The notes under the pieces are model-generated. The model saw nothing but the letters and a program-made list of their open reading frames with translations, ran no database searches and was not told where the DNA came from. Shown piece by piece: positions 22,120 through 32,800 of a stretch of 64,000 nucleotides of DNA. Source of the DNA: Jaltomata sinuosa. Taxonomy: Eukaryota; Streptophyta; Magnoliopsida; Solanales; Solanaceae. Where the stretch lies: NCBI GenBank assembly GCA_003996215.1, contig QJPP01001724.1, positions 248,001 through 312,000 on the forward strand. Direction: 5' to 3'. Each line of letters begins with the position of its first letter. Position 1 is the stretch's first letter. The position numbers were made by a program, and so were the translations under genes.

Positions 22120-23276
22120 AATGGCATAAAGGTGGTTATGGCACTAACCACCAGAACTGGAAGTAGTGCTCTGCTGGGCTAGTCGACCTCCTGATCCTGC
22201 CGGGGCAGAATGAGTCCTACCACCTCTCTGTCCTTTCATGGATGAAGGGCAATCTCTAATCCGATGTTCAGTCTGACCATACCCAAAGAAACTACCTGAA
22301 CTGGCTTGTTACTCACGAGGATAAATCTTCCCACACTTGCCATAAATGGGGTAGGAAGGCCCCATGCAACACTTCACTAATCCTGCGAACCTGTACCTCT
22401 ACCAAGCTGATCATGGTAAGGCTTGGGGGCCTGGGTAGGAGCACTAGATGAAGAATAAATGGGCCCTGGTGATTTTTTCTAAAATAAAGAGCGATGTGTG
22501 TCTCTAGACCTCTGATGGCCAAAACCCGAACACTCAAATCTAACCCTCTTGTTCTCCCTTTCCATATCTCTCAACTTGTCTGCCTCAATCATATGGGCAT
22601 GAGTCATAAGGCGAGAAATATACATGTCACCAAAAAGCATCGTGGACCTACACTCCTTCTTTACCATATATGATACTCCATAAACATACTTACTCATCTC
22701 ATCCCACGGGTCAGCCACCATGGCTGGAGCATACCTAGAAAGCTGGGTGAACTTCAATCCGTACTCTTGAACCTACATAAAACCTTACCTCAAATTCAAA
22801 AAATCTTCGACCTTAGCTTGCCTTAACACCCTCGGGAAAAACCGGTCAAGAAAATCCCTGTCAAAGCATTCCCTAGTCATAAGGACCACATCTCTAGCCC
22901 TAGAATCTTTCTATTGAGTGAACTAAATATGAGCCACGTCCTTGAGTTGATAGGAAGCTAGCTCAATACCATCAATACCACCCACTTGCATTACATCAAA
23001 TATCTTCTTTACCTCATCCAAGGAATTTTATGGATCCTTACCAATTTTCAAACCCCAGAACTCATGTGGGTTCATGTAAATGAAATCTTGAACTCGGGCT
23101 ACTACGCCACCTTGAGGGTGCTCAGGGATATGAGCCTACTAATTGGCCTGAGCGGCCATAGTCTGAGCTAATATATGAATGGCATTTCTGAACTCTGTAT
23201 TTGTGACCTCAGGGTCTGGAATTGGAGAGTCAACATTTTGAGTGGCTCAATGAGGCATGGCATGGTGAGGAGGCAT
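22120..23276 (-). pseudogene. Element B gag (broken)
   Basis: The likely start is the ATG at 23276 (M-P-P-H-H-A-M). A 92-residue frame at 22479-22757 carries the gag segment L-S-R-Y-A-P and the following basic region. The zinc knuckle at 22249-22290 is ruined: in the pattern CX2CX4HX4C the first two cysteines are F and Y. Multiple stops lie between pieces. Confidence 0.7.
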
Positions 23277-23472
23277 AATTTGAAACACATAAAGAATAGA
23301 TTAGAAAGGTAATATAGTTAAACTCTATCACACCATATTGATCATAAAAGAAGTAAAGTTTTTTCCTAAGACACCTCGTAGCTTCCCTCTCATAAGTGTG
23401 GCATGCTTCACACACATGAAAGAGACTTTACTCGATGTGGCTTTCAGACACCCTAGGACTCTTGAACCTGAG

Positions 23473-23484
23473 GCTCTGATACCA
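23473..23484 (-). promoter_or_regulatory. Primer binding site of element B (initiator tRNA-Met)
   Basis: On the minus strand TGGTATCAGAGC, four bases after the 5' LTR end, is an exact match to the plant initiator tRNA-Met 3' end. Confidence 0.9.
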
Positions 23485-23488
23485 AGTT

Positions 23489-25538
23489 TTTCATGCCCCG
23501 AGGCTACCCCTCATGGTATAACACAGGACCTGGGACCACAAGTACCCCAAGTTAACCCTTGGTCATAGCATACTCAAACATTCATAAGAAAATATAGTGG
23601 AAACATACTAAGTGATTATAGGAAAGCATAACTAAATAAGAATAAAGTCTAAGAAGTACCAAATCCAAACATGGAATACAAGTCTAGCTATGTATGAAGC
23701 CTCTAAACTGTCAAAAGAGTTGATAGGAGAAGACCCTAACTAACTCGAGAATCTGAAAGAAAGATAAACAAAATAACTAGACTGATACTATTCCTTGAAG
23801 GATGAGGACTCACCAACCACTATCTAGATATCCGGTGTCGTCTAGCCACGAGCATGGGAGAAAGATCCTTAATCTGCATCATCAAGAGGATGCAGCACAA
23901 GTTATGCATCAGTACTATAGGATGTACCGAGTATGTGAAATATGTATAAATGTAGTAAAACATACTTAAAACATAGTTGAAACTGAATCCATGCATAATA
24001 AGAGAAATCATAAGAAATGTCATAATTTAAGCATATGGTAAGAGATATCAAAGCAAAAAACATAAATACATTCATATGGGAGTTTCTTATAACCGACAAT
24101 CGACTATGTGAGCTACATGGAATCTAACTATATAACCCTAGATAGCAAAGCTACCGCAAACCCTACCAAGGTAAGGGACACCATAATCGAACTATATAAC
24201 CCTAGTTGGCAAAGCTGCCCTAATGCCCGCTAAAGCACAAGACACCATGATCAAATGTGCAACCACTTTAATAAGACCATATGGCAATTCATAACCTATG
24301 TTCGCAACATAGTTTTGGACTTGGGTTATCAAACCCTCATCGCTCGGTGCTAAATACTACTTTCAAAACATACATATAACTCATAATATACTTGTGGAAT
24401 ATCTGATGCAAAATCTATTTCAAAATCCTTAAAACTTAGCATATCCATAATTCAAAATATACTTTTTCTTTCTAAATCTATAACTTGTAGAATTAGGCAT
24501 GCACTTTCATAAATACATAAGGCCATGTTATCTAAACATGCCAATTTTCACTTGAAATCATGCAATTCAATGGAATCATGCTAGACATCATCTTTAATGT
24601 ATGAGATTTTGAAATAAATTAAGGAACCTCAAATAAATCATAGATAAATAATTAGAAATCATGAATTGAATCTTTAAAACTGAAATCATAAGTTTTCCAC
24701 AAATTAGGTGAGAACCCTAATTTCATAAATCCATAAATCTAAGTAAAATTCAAGGATTTTGGACATAAGGGTGAAGAGAATCCCTTATTGAATACCCACA
24801 TACCTTATTGAAGCTTGCTTGATCTAAGATGAAAAGAAATAGAGGCTTGAACTTGGATCTTGAGGGAGTTCTTTCTTCTTTAGGAATATATTTGCTTAGA
24901 ATGAGAAGAGTTTAGGCTATTAGGGAATAAAATCCTACTAAAAATGGTCAAAATAACCTCAGTTAGGAGTTAACAGGGTGGATAATTATAAAAATACCCC
25001 TAGAATTTAATTAAGAAAAAGGTATAAAAAGTTCAGCTTTAATGATCACGGGTGCATTCCATGAGCCATAGAATGAACCATGACTCGTGGTTTCCACTTG
25101 TGGTTCTTAGCCCAAAATTCATACTGCAGAAGAGATTCTATGAGTCAATAGGATGGACTGTAGTTTTAATTACAGTCCGTAGACCAATTCATAGTTCCTG
25201 GAGAGTTTGACAGGCCTCAGATCAAGTTGCATAAGTTAGCAGGATATTCTATAGTTCAAGCAACGGGCTGTAGAAGCCAATCGTGTTTCCAAGGGAAATT
25301 GTCAACCCTCTGATCTAATTCCATGAGTGGATAGGATGGGACGTAAGCTGAACCCCGGTCCATAGAACCAACTCGTGGTTCACAGACTAGAGACTGAACT
25401 AATAGACTTAAACCATGACTCCATTCCATGGTTCGTGGTTCAAACTACGATTCGTGGTTTGGACTCGTAATTTCTGGGAAGTTAAATTTTTTCAGAGACT
25501 TTAAGTTTAAAAGCTGAATCGAATTTTTGGGTGTTACA
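23489..25538 (-). repeat. Element B 5' LTR
   Basis: About 190 bp shorter than 16209-18444 because it lacks a block around 24410 that includes the 54-bp duplication, and it has other small indels. The terminal TG on its left side has decayed to TT. LTR divergence is high. Confidence 0.88.
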
Positions 25539-26450
25539 ATACCCCATCAGTTTCGTATAAGAATTTGCGCTCACTTTGCCAAAACCCTTGGACCATATTG
25601 CTCAGAGTTGGTGTGGGAGTTCTATGCCTCATATCAGGCTAGGCAAGACATTCTGAAGCATAAGGGCCGAACAAGTAATCTACCATTCCTTGATTTTGTT
25701 TTTGTAAGGGGCAAGGAAGTGGATATTTCTCTAGCAGCCATCCATTTTTCTATATGGGATTATGAACCAATTCAAGTGTCTAGATATTTAGAATGTGTGG
25801 CTATAAAAGAGGACCAGTATGAGTGGGTTGATAGTATAATCGCTGAAGGAAGTCCTTTTTAGGCCATCTCAAAAGGACCCATCTATCGATCATATCTCAA
25901 GTTTGAAGCTCGGATGTTGTTATATTTTGTATGCACGTGACTTATCCAAACCACTCACACCACTAAGGTGACTATAAAAATAGCCATTCTCATTACTTAT
26001 ATCATGTCTAGCCTCCCCATTTATAAAGGGGAAATCATTGTCGAACAACTCAAGCAGAGAGCTAGACATTATTTCACCTGCATGGCTTTTCCTGTTCTCA
26101 TAAACCTTCTGTTCTTCCAAGCAAACTTCCCTCGATTTTATCATGGGACAAAATTAGCCAAGCTACTGGCATGGTTTCCTTGGACACAAAGTGGGAGAAG
26201 GATGACCCACATGTCAAGAAAAGATCCATTACTCACACTCCTTGTGCCATGGCTGGGAATGCACATACCGAGAATCTTGCTTAGGATCAAGTAAACATTT
26301 CATCACCTTCTCGGGAAGTACCAGACCCCACACATAAGTTTCCTCTAGTTTATAATGCTTTGTGTGGGTTGCTTAAGCTTGTTCAAACTGCTTGAAACAA
26401 TAATAAGCACTTGCAAAAGATAGCTAAAGACATTTAAAGCATGATTCAAT
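25539..26450 (+). pseudogene. Plant transposon-protein ORF, C-terminal part
   Basis: This continues the ORF cut at 16208: an open frame to 25862, a stop, a second stop at about 25938, then open again (same frame) to 26294, with worn sequence to about 26450. Recognisable PF20167-style blocks are H-F-A-K-T-L-G-P-Y, W-E-F-Y-A-S-Y, F-V-R-G-K-E-V-D-I-S, then L-P-I-Y-K-G-E-I-I and a Y-F-T-C-M-A-F-P-V-L-I segment. Two stops and the element B insertion make it a dead copy. Function is unknown. Confidence 0.65.
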
Positions 26451-27957
26451 CTGCTATGAACATATGTCATAAACAATGAGTCAAGCTTCAAAATAAAATA
26501 TCATATAACTTAGTAGTATAAAATCATTCTTATGGAAGTTTCTCTTAATCAACAGTAAACCATGTTGAGCACCATAGAGTCTAGTGTCATACACCCACAC
26601 TAATAAAGGTTATTCTAACTGGGAAAGGTTAAAACCATAAACATAAGGATCCTGAAGTGAGCAACAAAGGGCAACCTATGGTAGCAACGTAGTTTTTGAC
26701 TTGGGTTATCTATAACCCTCATCGCTTGGTTCTAAATACTACTCCCAAAATAAATAATAATGTTCATATATCATGTGACATATCTAGATGTCAAAGATTA
26801 TTCATAATCATAATAACAAACTCGGATATCATACTACTCACAAACCTTGTTTTGAAGAATAATCCATAAGCATTGATGGCATGTCGGGATGCCATATCTT
26901 TCATGATAGATCATATCTTAAAGGCTTATATGTCACTAGTCCAAATGTATAATCATATAAAAATCCATAATTTGGTAACTAGGCATGCAATTTCTTGAAA
27001 TACATAAGGTCATGAGATCTAAACATACCAATTTTCTTAAAACAAGCCATGTATGTAAAATTAGGCTAGGGTTATCCTTCAAATCATGAGATAAATAAAT
27101 ACTTATAAAAACCCATGGGAAATCATGAAAATTGAAGTAGAAATCATATAATAACATGAGAATAACGAATTTATATTAAAATCATGTAATTGGGTAAGAA
27201 CCATACCTTGAGAAATTCATAATTTCAAAATAGAGCTTGGAGTTTTGGGCATAAGGGTTAAAAGAATCCCTCATTGAATGCCCAGATACCTAAACTTAAA
27301 GCTTTCTTAACTTAGAGCTTGAAGATATAGGACTTAAGAGAAACCCTAAGCCTTGGTGCTTGGGAGAATTAAACTTATTTTCTTCTTTTAGAACTTGAAT
27401 GAGAGAATGGAAGAGAACTTAGGCTAAATAGGGAGAAAACCCTTCTACTTTTACCCAAAATGACTTAACTTAGGAGTTAAAAGAGTGAGGAGTTACAAAA
27501 ATACCCTTGGGAACTATGCTTGAAAAATTGTTGAAGAAACTCGACTTCAGGTTCCATGGATCCCATCTACGGCCCATAGATGGATCCATGACTCATGGTT
27601 TGTGGTTGTGGTTCTTGAGCCAAAATGATAGGTTGTGGGTCTAATTTCCACGGACAGGTTTCACAGTCCATGGAACCATCCACTATCTATAGAACCTGTC
27701 TATGGTTCCTGATGGAATTGATGAACCTCAGGTCTAATTCAATGAGATGAAACCACGGTCTATGGTTTGATCCATAACCCAGGGATCCCGGTCATAGTTT
27801 TAGATCAGAGGATGGATTCCACAAATAGTTTCCACAAGGCATGTCCACGACTCATGGTTCCTTATATGGCCCGTAGACTTGATCTGTGGATCCTAGAAAC
27901 TTAATTTTTTTTAGAGATTCTAAGTTTAAAAGTTGGTTCAGCTTCTGAGGTGTTACA
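26451..27957 (-). mobile_element. Truncated LTR related to element B
   Basis: From about 26451 the sequence follows the LTR of element B at lower identity: the 'gagcaccatagagtcta' block, the 'gacttgggttatc...aaccctcatcgct' block, the 'gcataagggt' block, then the 'actcatggttc' palindromic cluster. It ends with 'gtgttaca' at 27957. The left end (the LTR's TG side) is missing, so it is a fragment without coding sequence. Confidence 0.65.
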
Positions 27958-29367
27958 AATAAACTTGCATGCTCGAGGGAAAATATTCCAGGTGGTTTTA
28001 CTTGTATTTTAAACTTGCATGCTCAAGGGAAAGTGTTCCGGGTGGTTTTACTTGTATGTTGAACTTGCATGTCCAAGGGAAAGTATTCCATATGGTTTTT
28101 ATGATATTTATCATGGCATGCTCATTGAGATAATTTAAAATGGTACACAATTATTGGGATACAATTTGGAATTGGTATACAGACTTCACGAGTCCCTCAT
28201 AGGTCCTGCCTTTGCAAGCTACAGCTGGAGGAGGAGTATATGATACTATTGGCACTTGGCACAAATCATATGGGATATCATGGCACGATTCCACCTGCAT
28301 TACCCTATTAGGTTGATTGTTAGTCACTATTGTTGTTTGTATCTTTTGGACTTATGGGGGGTCCATTTGGATCTTTTATTTGTTATTTGTACCTTTCGAG
28401 CTTAATAGGGTCCGGTGAGGTTTGTTTGTTATTGATTGTACCTTCTGAGCTTATGGGGGTTCGGTTAGGTTATCATTAGGTCTTTACTTTATGATATCTA
28501 AGTTATTTCTCATGCTTACCTCAATTATATGACTTAGCCAGCCACTCTCCTTTCCTTTTAATAATGGTCCCAATGTTTCAATACTATTATTATTATTATT
28601 GGCTTCACCCTAATCTTGATGGTCCATTAGATCACTAGATTTGTCCTGGTCATGATTGATTACAAATGTTGTTACCATTGATGTGACTAGGACTTTAGGT
28701 TGCCCCAGTCAGTTAGTTTATTGTACGATGTAACTTGTTGACCTATTTTCATTATGGTTTTCAAATTATTTACTTATGCTTTTCATTGTTACCTAGATGT
28801 GACTTCTATCTTTTTTCCAACCCTTCTTTCCTTACCTTTAGCTTATATTATCATGTTATTATACTTGTATCTTATTTGAACTCATCCAACTTATGATGCC
28901 TACTGGGTACCGCATGGTTTGGTACTCATGCTACACTTCTACATCTTTTTCTGATGTAGATCTTAGTGTAGGTTATCACCGTTGACACTGCCCTCAAGTG
29001 GTGTTGCTGATCAGAGATACATGGTAAGGTCTTGGCAACCGTAGTTGACCCATATCCTTCTAATTTTGGACTACTCTCACTTTGCATTATCGAAGACAGT
29101 TCTTTGGATACTATATCTATTTAGTAATTCGTATGTTATAGTACTTCTTGTACTGAATGATAACAAGTCTTGGGGATGTCGTGTATTCTTTTTTTCCCTT
29201 CCCTCTCTTTTACTTAAGTTTATCTTCTGCTTTTCAGCATTATTATCTTGATTTTTATTTTTTTGTTCTATTATTAGCCTGTTATTGGTTGTTCTAGGCT
29301 AAGGGATGACTAACCTATTGGTGGGTTATAGTAGGTTCCATCATGACTTGAGAAATCAGGTTGTGAC
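27958..29367 (+). mobile_element. LTR fragment, probably 5' LTR of element C
   Basis: It ends 'gagaaatcaggttgtgaca', very like the LTR terminus of elements A and D, and 28890-29050 is alignable with about 890-1065 of the left-edge LTR. Its start is truncated. It holds a 51-bp tandem repeat (27960-28100) and a looser repeat near 28340-28460. It is followed at once by protease sequence of element C, so gag and the primer site have been deleted, or the LTR belongs to another element. Confidence 0.55.
27960..28100 (+). repeat. About 51-bp tandem repeat, 3 copies
   Basis: Each unit starts 'aacttgcatg' and contains 'agggaaa' and 'ggttttacttgtat'. Units are 80-90% alike by eye, with the third the most worn. 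Confidence 0.8.
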
Positions 29368-29910
29368 ATGACCCTTTTTATTGTTGTGAAGTTTGGAATT
29401 TGTTTGAATAACGGTTTGGGTCTTTTGTTGTTTCTACTCCTATTGGTGACTCATTATGGCTAAGCGAGTCTATAGAAACTGCTTAGTATCAGTCCATCAA
29501 AAAGAGACCACGACTAAGTTAGTTAGGTTACACATGGGGGATTTTGATATTATTCTATGCATGGATTGGTTAGATTCATGTTATGCTTCAGTCGAATGTG
29601 GAACCAGAGTTGTAAAGTTTCAATTTAATATGAGACATTCTGAGTATGGGAAGGCAGTCTGGTTGTGCCTAAGGGTCAATTTATTTCTTACCTTAAGGCC
29701 AGAAAGATTGTTTCCAAGGGGTGTATTTATCACCTAGTTTGAGTTAGAGATTTTAGTGTTGAAACTCCACCCCTCCAGCCAGTCCTAGATGTTAGTGAGT
29801 TCCCATAAGTTTTCCTTGATGATCTTCCCTGAGTCCCTCCTGATAGAGAGATAGATTTCAGAATAGATTTTCTTCCTAATACTTAACCTATCTCTATTCT
29901 ACCATACCAA
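29368..29910 (+). pseudogene. Element C protease fragment
   Basis: Broken frames match the second half of a Ty3/gypsy protease region: V-S-T-P-I-G-D, then a clear frame (29456-29737) with K-R-V-Y-R-N-C and C-M-D-W-L-D. The linker leading toward RT follows (L-D-D-L-P, P-D-R-E-I-D-F). The catalytic D-S/T-G is absent because the N-terminal half is missing. Reading stops at about 29910, where viral sequence begins, and resumes in RT at about 36584 with roughly 35 residues lost. Confidence 0.75.
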
Positions 29911-30172
29911 ACTAGACAAGGATAATCGAGTAGACAAGGCACAATGGGATACTATAAGGGAACTGGAGAGGACCAAACCAGGCAAGGCTAACCAAGCAGA
30001 CAAGGCACAACGGGATACTACAAGCAACTGTAACAAGATTGCAAGCATAATAGAAACTGCACACAAAGGTTTTCTGAAGGACTGGGCTTCTCATCAATAA
30101 CGACGGCTTTCTAGGCTTGCTATGGCTTCTCATCAACAAATATGGCTTGCCAATAAAGTCGGCTTCTCATCC
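29911..30172. repeat. Terminal redundancy of the viral insert, left copy
   Basis: Matches about 36255-36583 in phrases such as 'gacaaggcacaacgggatac', 'aagcataatagaaactgcac' and 'tatggcttgcca'. Internally it is a worn tandem array of 'accaggcaaggctaacc' and 'ggcttctcatc' phrases. Confidence 0.8.
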
Positions 30173-30572
30173 ACCAAGAGAGGCTTACCAATCTCAGCCA
30201 ATAAAGGCTTCTAATCCACCAAGGACAACTCGCCAAACTCACTCAAGGGGTTGGTAAATCAGATCATAGTAATACAACTTTTATGTACATAACTCGGGGT
30301 TTAAAATGAATCTCCCTTGCCTCAATGCCTCAACTTTGGGAAAAGTCCCGCTCTACTAACAGATTTACCCGCTATTGTAAGTTAAATTAGAGACTTAGAA
30401 AACTATTATGCCTTAACTATTGTACTTGTAACAAGTTTCCTTTCGGAGTAAGCATGGTACTTTGCAACAAGTTAACTTACCAGATTCATTCTTCTAGACC
30501 CTATACTCGAACTAGGACCAACCTTTCCATCCCTCCAAAGAGAAGAACAAGAGAAGCTTAAAAAGTAAATAT
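30173..30572 (-). other. Viral leader, promoter-proximal part
   Basis: Non-coding on both strands. On the minus strand it lies between the poly-A signal region and the terminal redundancy, so it corresponds to the 5' leader of the pregenomic RNA. Short ORFs only. Confidence 0.5.
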
Positions 30573-30578
30573 TTTATT
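30573..30578 (-). terminator. Viral poly-A signal
   Basis: AATAAA on the minus strand, about 165 bp downstream of the TATA box. This spacing is typical of caulimovirids, where the signal lies inside the terminal repeat of the pregenomic RNA and is bypassed on first passage. Confidence 0.65.
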
Positions 30579-30740
30579 CATCAAGAAATTTTACAAAAGG
30601 TGTAGTATTTTCCTAATGAATTACTACTCTAATTCTTGGATCCTAATTGTTGAATCCTTGTTGAATAATTGTTAAATATAATTGTTGAATTCTATCTATT
30701 GACTAATTGTTGAATGCTTTCTCTTATCTACCTAACTTTC

Positions 30741-30748
30741 TTTATATA
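30741..30748 (-). promoter_or_regulatory. TATA box of the viral pregenomic RNA promoter
   Basis: TATATAAA on the minus strand in the intergenic region. It has a poly-A signal at the expected distance downstream and a 46-bp tandem repeat array 320-470 bp upstream. The arrangement matches the 35S-type promoter of caulimovirids. Whether it is active today cannot be judged. Confidence 0.65.
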
Positions 30749-31060
30749 GAGGTAGAAAGCCTGCTACAAGAGAAACCAACTTACTAAAAATAGAAAACCT
30801 TATCTTACCTACCCACCATTCTAAAATAGTAAAGCCTTACCCTAATTTTAAAAAAGTAAATCCCTTTCTAGGAACATAATTTTATCCTACTTTATTCAAA
30901 CCGGGCCCTACAAGTATATGATGGAGCCTAATAAAATAAAAAGACACGACAACCTATGTACTACTAAGCTACTGCAAACTCTTGAAATTCATAATATTTA
31001 CATCTGGAGACATGTGATGGCATGTGAAGGCAGGGTCCACCTTTGTCTTTTCTGCTGTAA

Positions 31061-31213
31061 GCAAGTGGATAAGCAACTTGCAAGCCGGTGTGTAGGTGGC
31101 TTATAAGCAGGTGGGTAAGCTGGTTGTAAGCTGGTGTGTAGATATTTAGAAAGTAGGTGGGTAAGCTGGTTGTAAGCTGATGGGTAGAAATTTGGCAAGT
31201 AGGTGGGTAAGCT
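31061..31213 (-). repeat. 46-bp tandem repeat upstream of the viral promoter (3.3 copies)
   Basis: Units at about 31061-31107, 31108-31152, 31153-31198 and a partial one, each with 'aggtgggtaagctggttgta' or a close variant. They are non-coding and lie in the region where pararetroviral enhancers sit. Confidence 0.8.
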
Positions 31214-32379
31214 ACTAAGAGGAGTTTGTCTTGACATGGGTAGTAAACTTGGTATGGGTAATTTTGTCATGGTAACTTGGTTAAAAACCTTGTAACCATG
31301 CATGCATCATCTTTAACCATCCTGCATCATCATGTATCATCTGAAGGAGCAGTGTTTGATGGTGTTGAAGGAGAGCTTGAGTATCCTTCTTCAATCCACC
31401 AATCGACGCCATGTTTCTTCTTGAAAGATTCTTAATTTTCTAGGCATCTTTTTACTGATCTTGTGTAGTAACCCTTTTTGTTGAATGGTCTTGTTGTATT
31501 TTTGTGATGGATTGAGTGACTTCATCTCTGATAATCTCACATGGGATTTGATATTATTTTGCCGCCTGTCAGACCTTTTCCCTGTGGGGATGATTATTAT
31601 GTGTAATTCCAGTGTGCCATTCTTTAGGCCATATCTCTTTTGGTATACACCGATTTTGTTGAAAAATGTGTCATTGCGCCTCGTGGTATTCTTTTTCCAT
31701 GGATAGGATGGAGACAGAGAATTTCCAGCAAAATATGATCATTCATTGAGCATTACGTTACCATCAATGATCTTTATTGGGCAATGTAGCATAAATATCT
31801 TGGCAGTGTAGGAACCATTTAAACATTGAACCTAGAATCTTCATGGTCAAAACCAGTAGAAATCATTGTAACTCAGGTACAATTCTACCAAATACTCAAA
31901 ACGCGTCACACTTGAATTCCATAAGGATATAATACTGGTGATATAAGTACCAGAAAACCATAGCAGCTCTTGTGGGAAGTCATTGTCATGTGCTATCAAT
32001 ACATGAAAAAATTGGTACTCAGGGTTTACTCTAAAAGGCTTAAGGATTGATCCACCATGTTGTCTGAAGATCTGGAGTTCATAGAACATCCTTCGTTCAA
32101 TAAGGATGGATTGATTAAAAGGGTCTACATATTAGTTGAATAATTCTGGTGGATGATTTTCTATCACGGATGAATGGGGTATTGGTGGTCTTGAAATCAT
32201 GAGAATTTGGCTTGTTTCCACCTCTTTGAATAACCCCTTATGTGGTTCAACATATGACCATTTCATTATAGCTTGTTTGATATCTGAGTTCTCGAACAAA
32301 CATGTAGCTGATGAATATGGCTTGAACTGCTTTTTGAATTCTATTCCTTTTTCGTTGATCTTGAGTTAAGCTTTAAAGT
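31214..32379 (-). pseudogene. Viral polyprotein downstream of protease (unrecognised, no RT box)
   Basis: After the protease the minus-strand reading continues in broken frames. One is clean at 31847-32089 (80 residues, aromatic-rich), but I do not recognise it as RT or RNase H. No Y/FxDD box, fingers motif or RNase H acid triad was found. In known caulimovirids RT and RNase H occupy about 1.8 kb directly after the protease, whereas only 1.2 kb is available here. Either most of RT-RH was deleted, or the sequence is too decayed or rearranged to read by eye. Confidence 0.4.
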
Positions 32380-32800
32380 AGGTGTAGATATCAAAACCAA
32401 TAATGAGATCTTTTCCTGGGACTTTGAGACATATAGCTTAGTCATGATCTTCTATCCTGGAAAGAGCTTGATTGTGATCGAATGCTTTGTGATGACCATG
32501 GTGGTCAAGATTGCATCGAATGCTATGTTAAAATTCTTGAAATATGGAACCCATTCATCGGTGGGAAGGATAGCCGAGTTCAACATTGATATTGCAACAC
32601 CAGTATCCATAAAAGCAATAACACAGATCAGTTTTTCCCATTTAGATAAATAGATATCAATTGGGACATGGGGACCAATAACTGGTGTAATGCTATAGAT
32701 TATATCTTCTGGTTCAAAAGCCAGGTAATGGCTATTCCTGTCCTCATATGCATCCGTAGAGAAAAGAGTTTTCTCTGATGGTTCATCTTCCAATGAGAAT
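32380..32800 (-). pseudogene. Viral retropepsin (aspartic protease)
   Basis: A 113-residue frame (32452-32793) contains the active site F-M-D-T-G at 32599-32613, and an I-I-G-F-D block follows past a stop. Acidic sequence precedes it, linking back to the zinc knuckle. In caulimovirids the enzyme frees capsid protein and polymerase from the polyprotein. The catalytic triplet is intact, but the domain is split by a stop at about 32450. Confidence 0.75.

Larger units (their letters stand above)
16209..25538 (-). mobile_element. Element B: decayed full-length Ty3/gypsy retrotransposon
   Basis: The 9.3 kb element reads right to left: 5' LTR 23489-25538, primer site 23473-23484, gag, protease, RT, RNase H, integrase, GPY-type C-terminus, polypurine tract at 18447-18470, 3' LTR 16209-18444. 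The PR-RT-RH-INT order is diagnostic of Ty3/gypsy. The C-terminal 'GKLSP.YI.P' and 'HPVFHVS' blocks point to the chromovirus (Tekay/Del-like) branch. Many in-frame stops, a one-mismatch target duplication and LTR indels mark it as old. Confidence 0.92.

Noticed and set aside
27958..29367. Secure assignment as element C's 5' LTR
   Set aside because: Its start is missing and it could not be aligned by eye to the C 3' LTR (39483-39954 plus 61575-62198), so only a probable link is stated.
31485..31706. Hydrophobic ORF on the + strand inside the viral insert
   Set aside because: Opposite strand to all viral features, no domain and no counterpart; chance frame.
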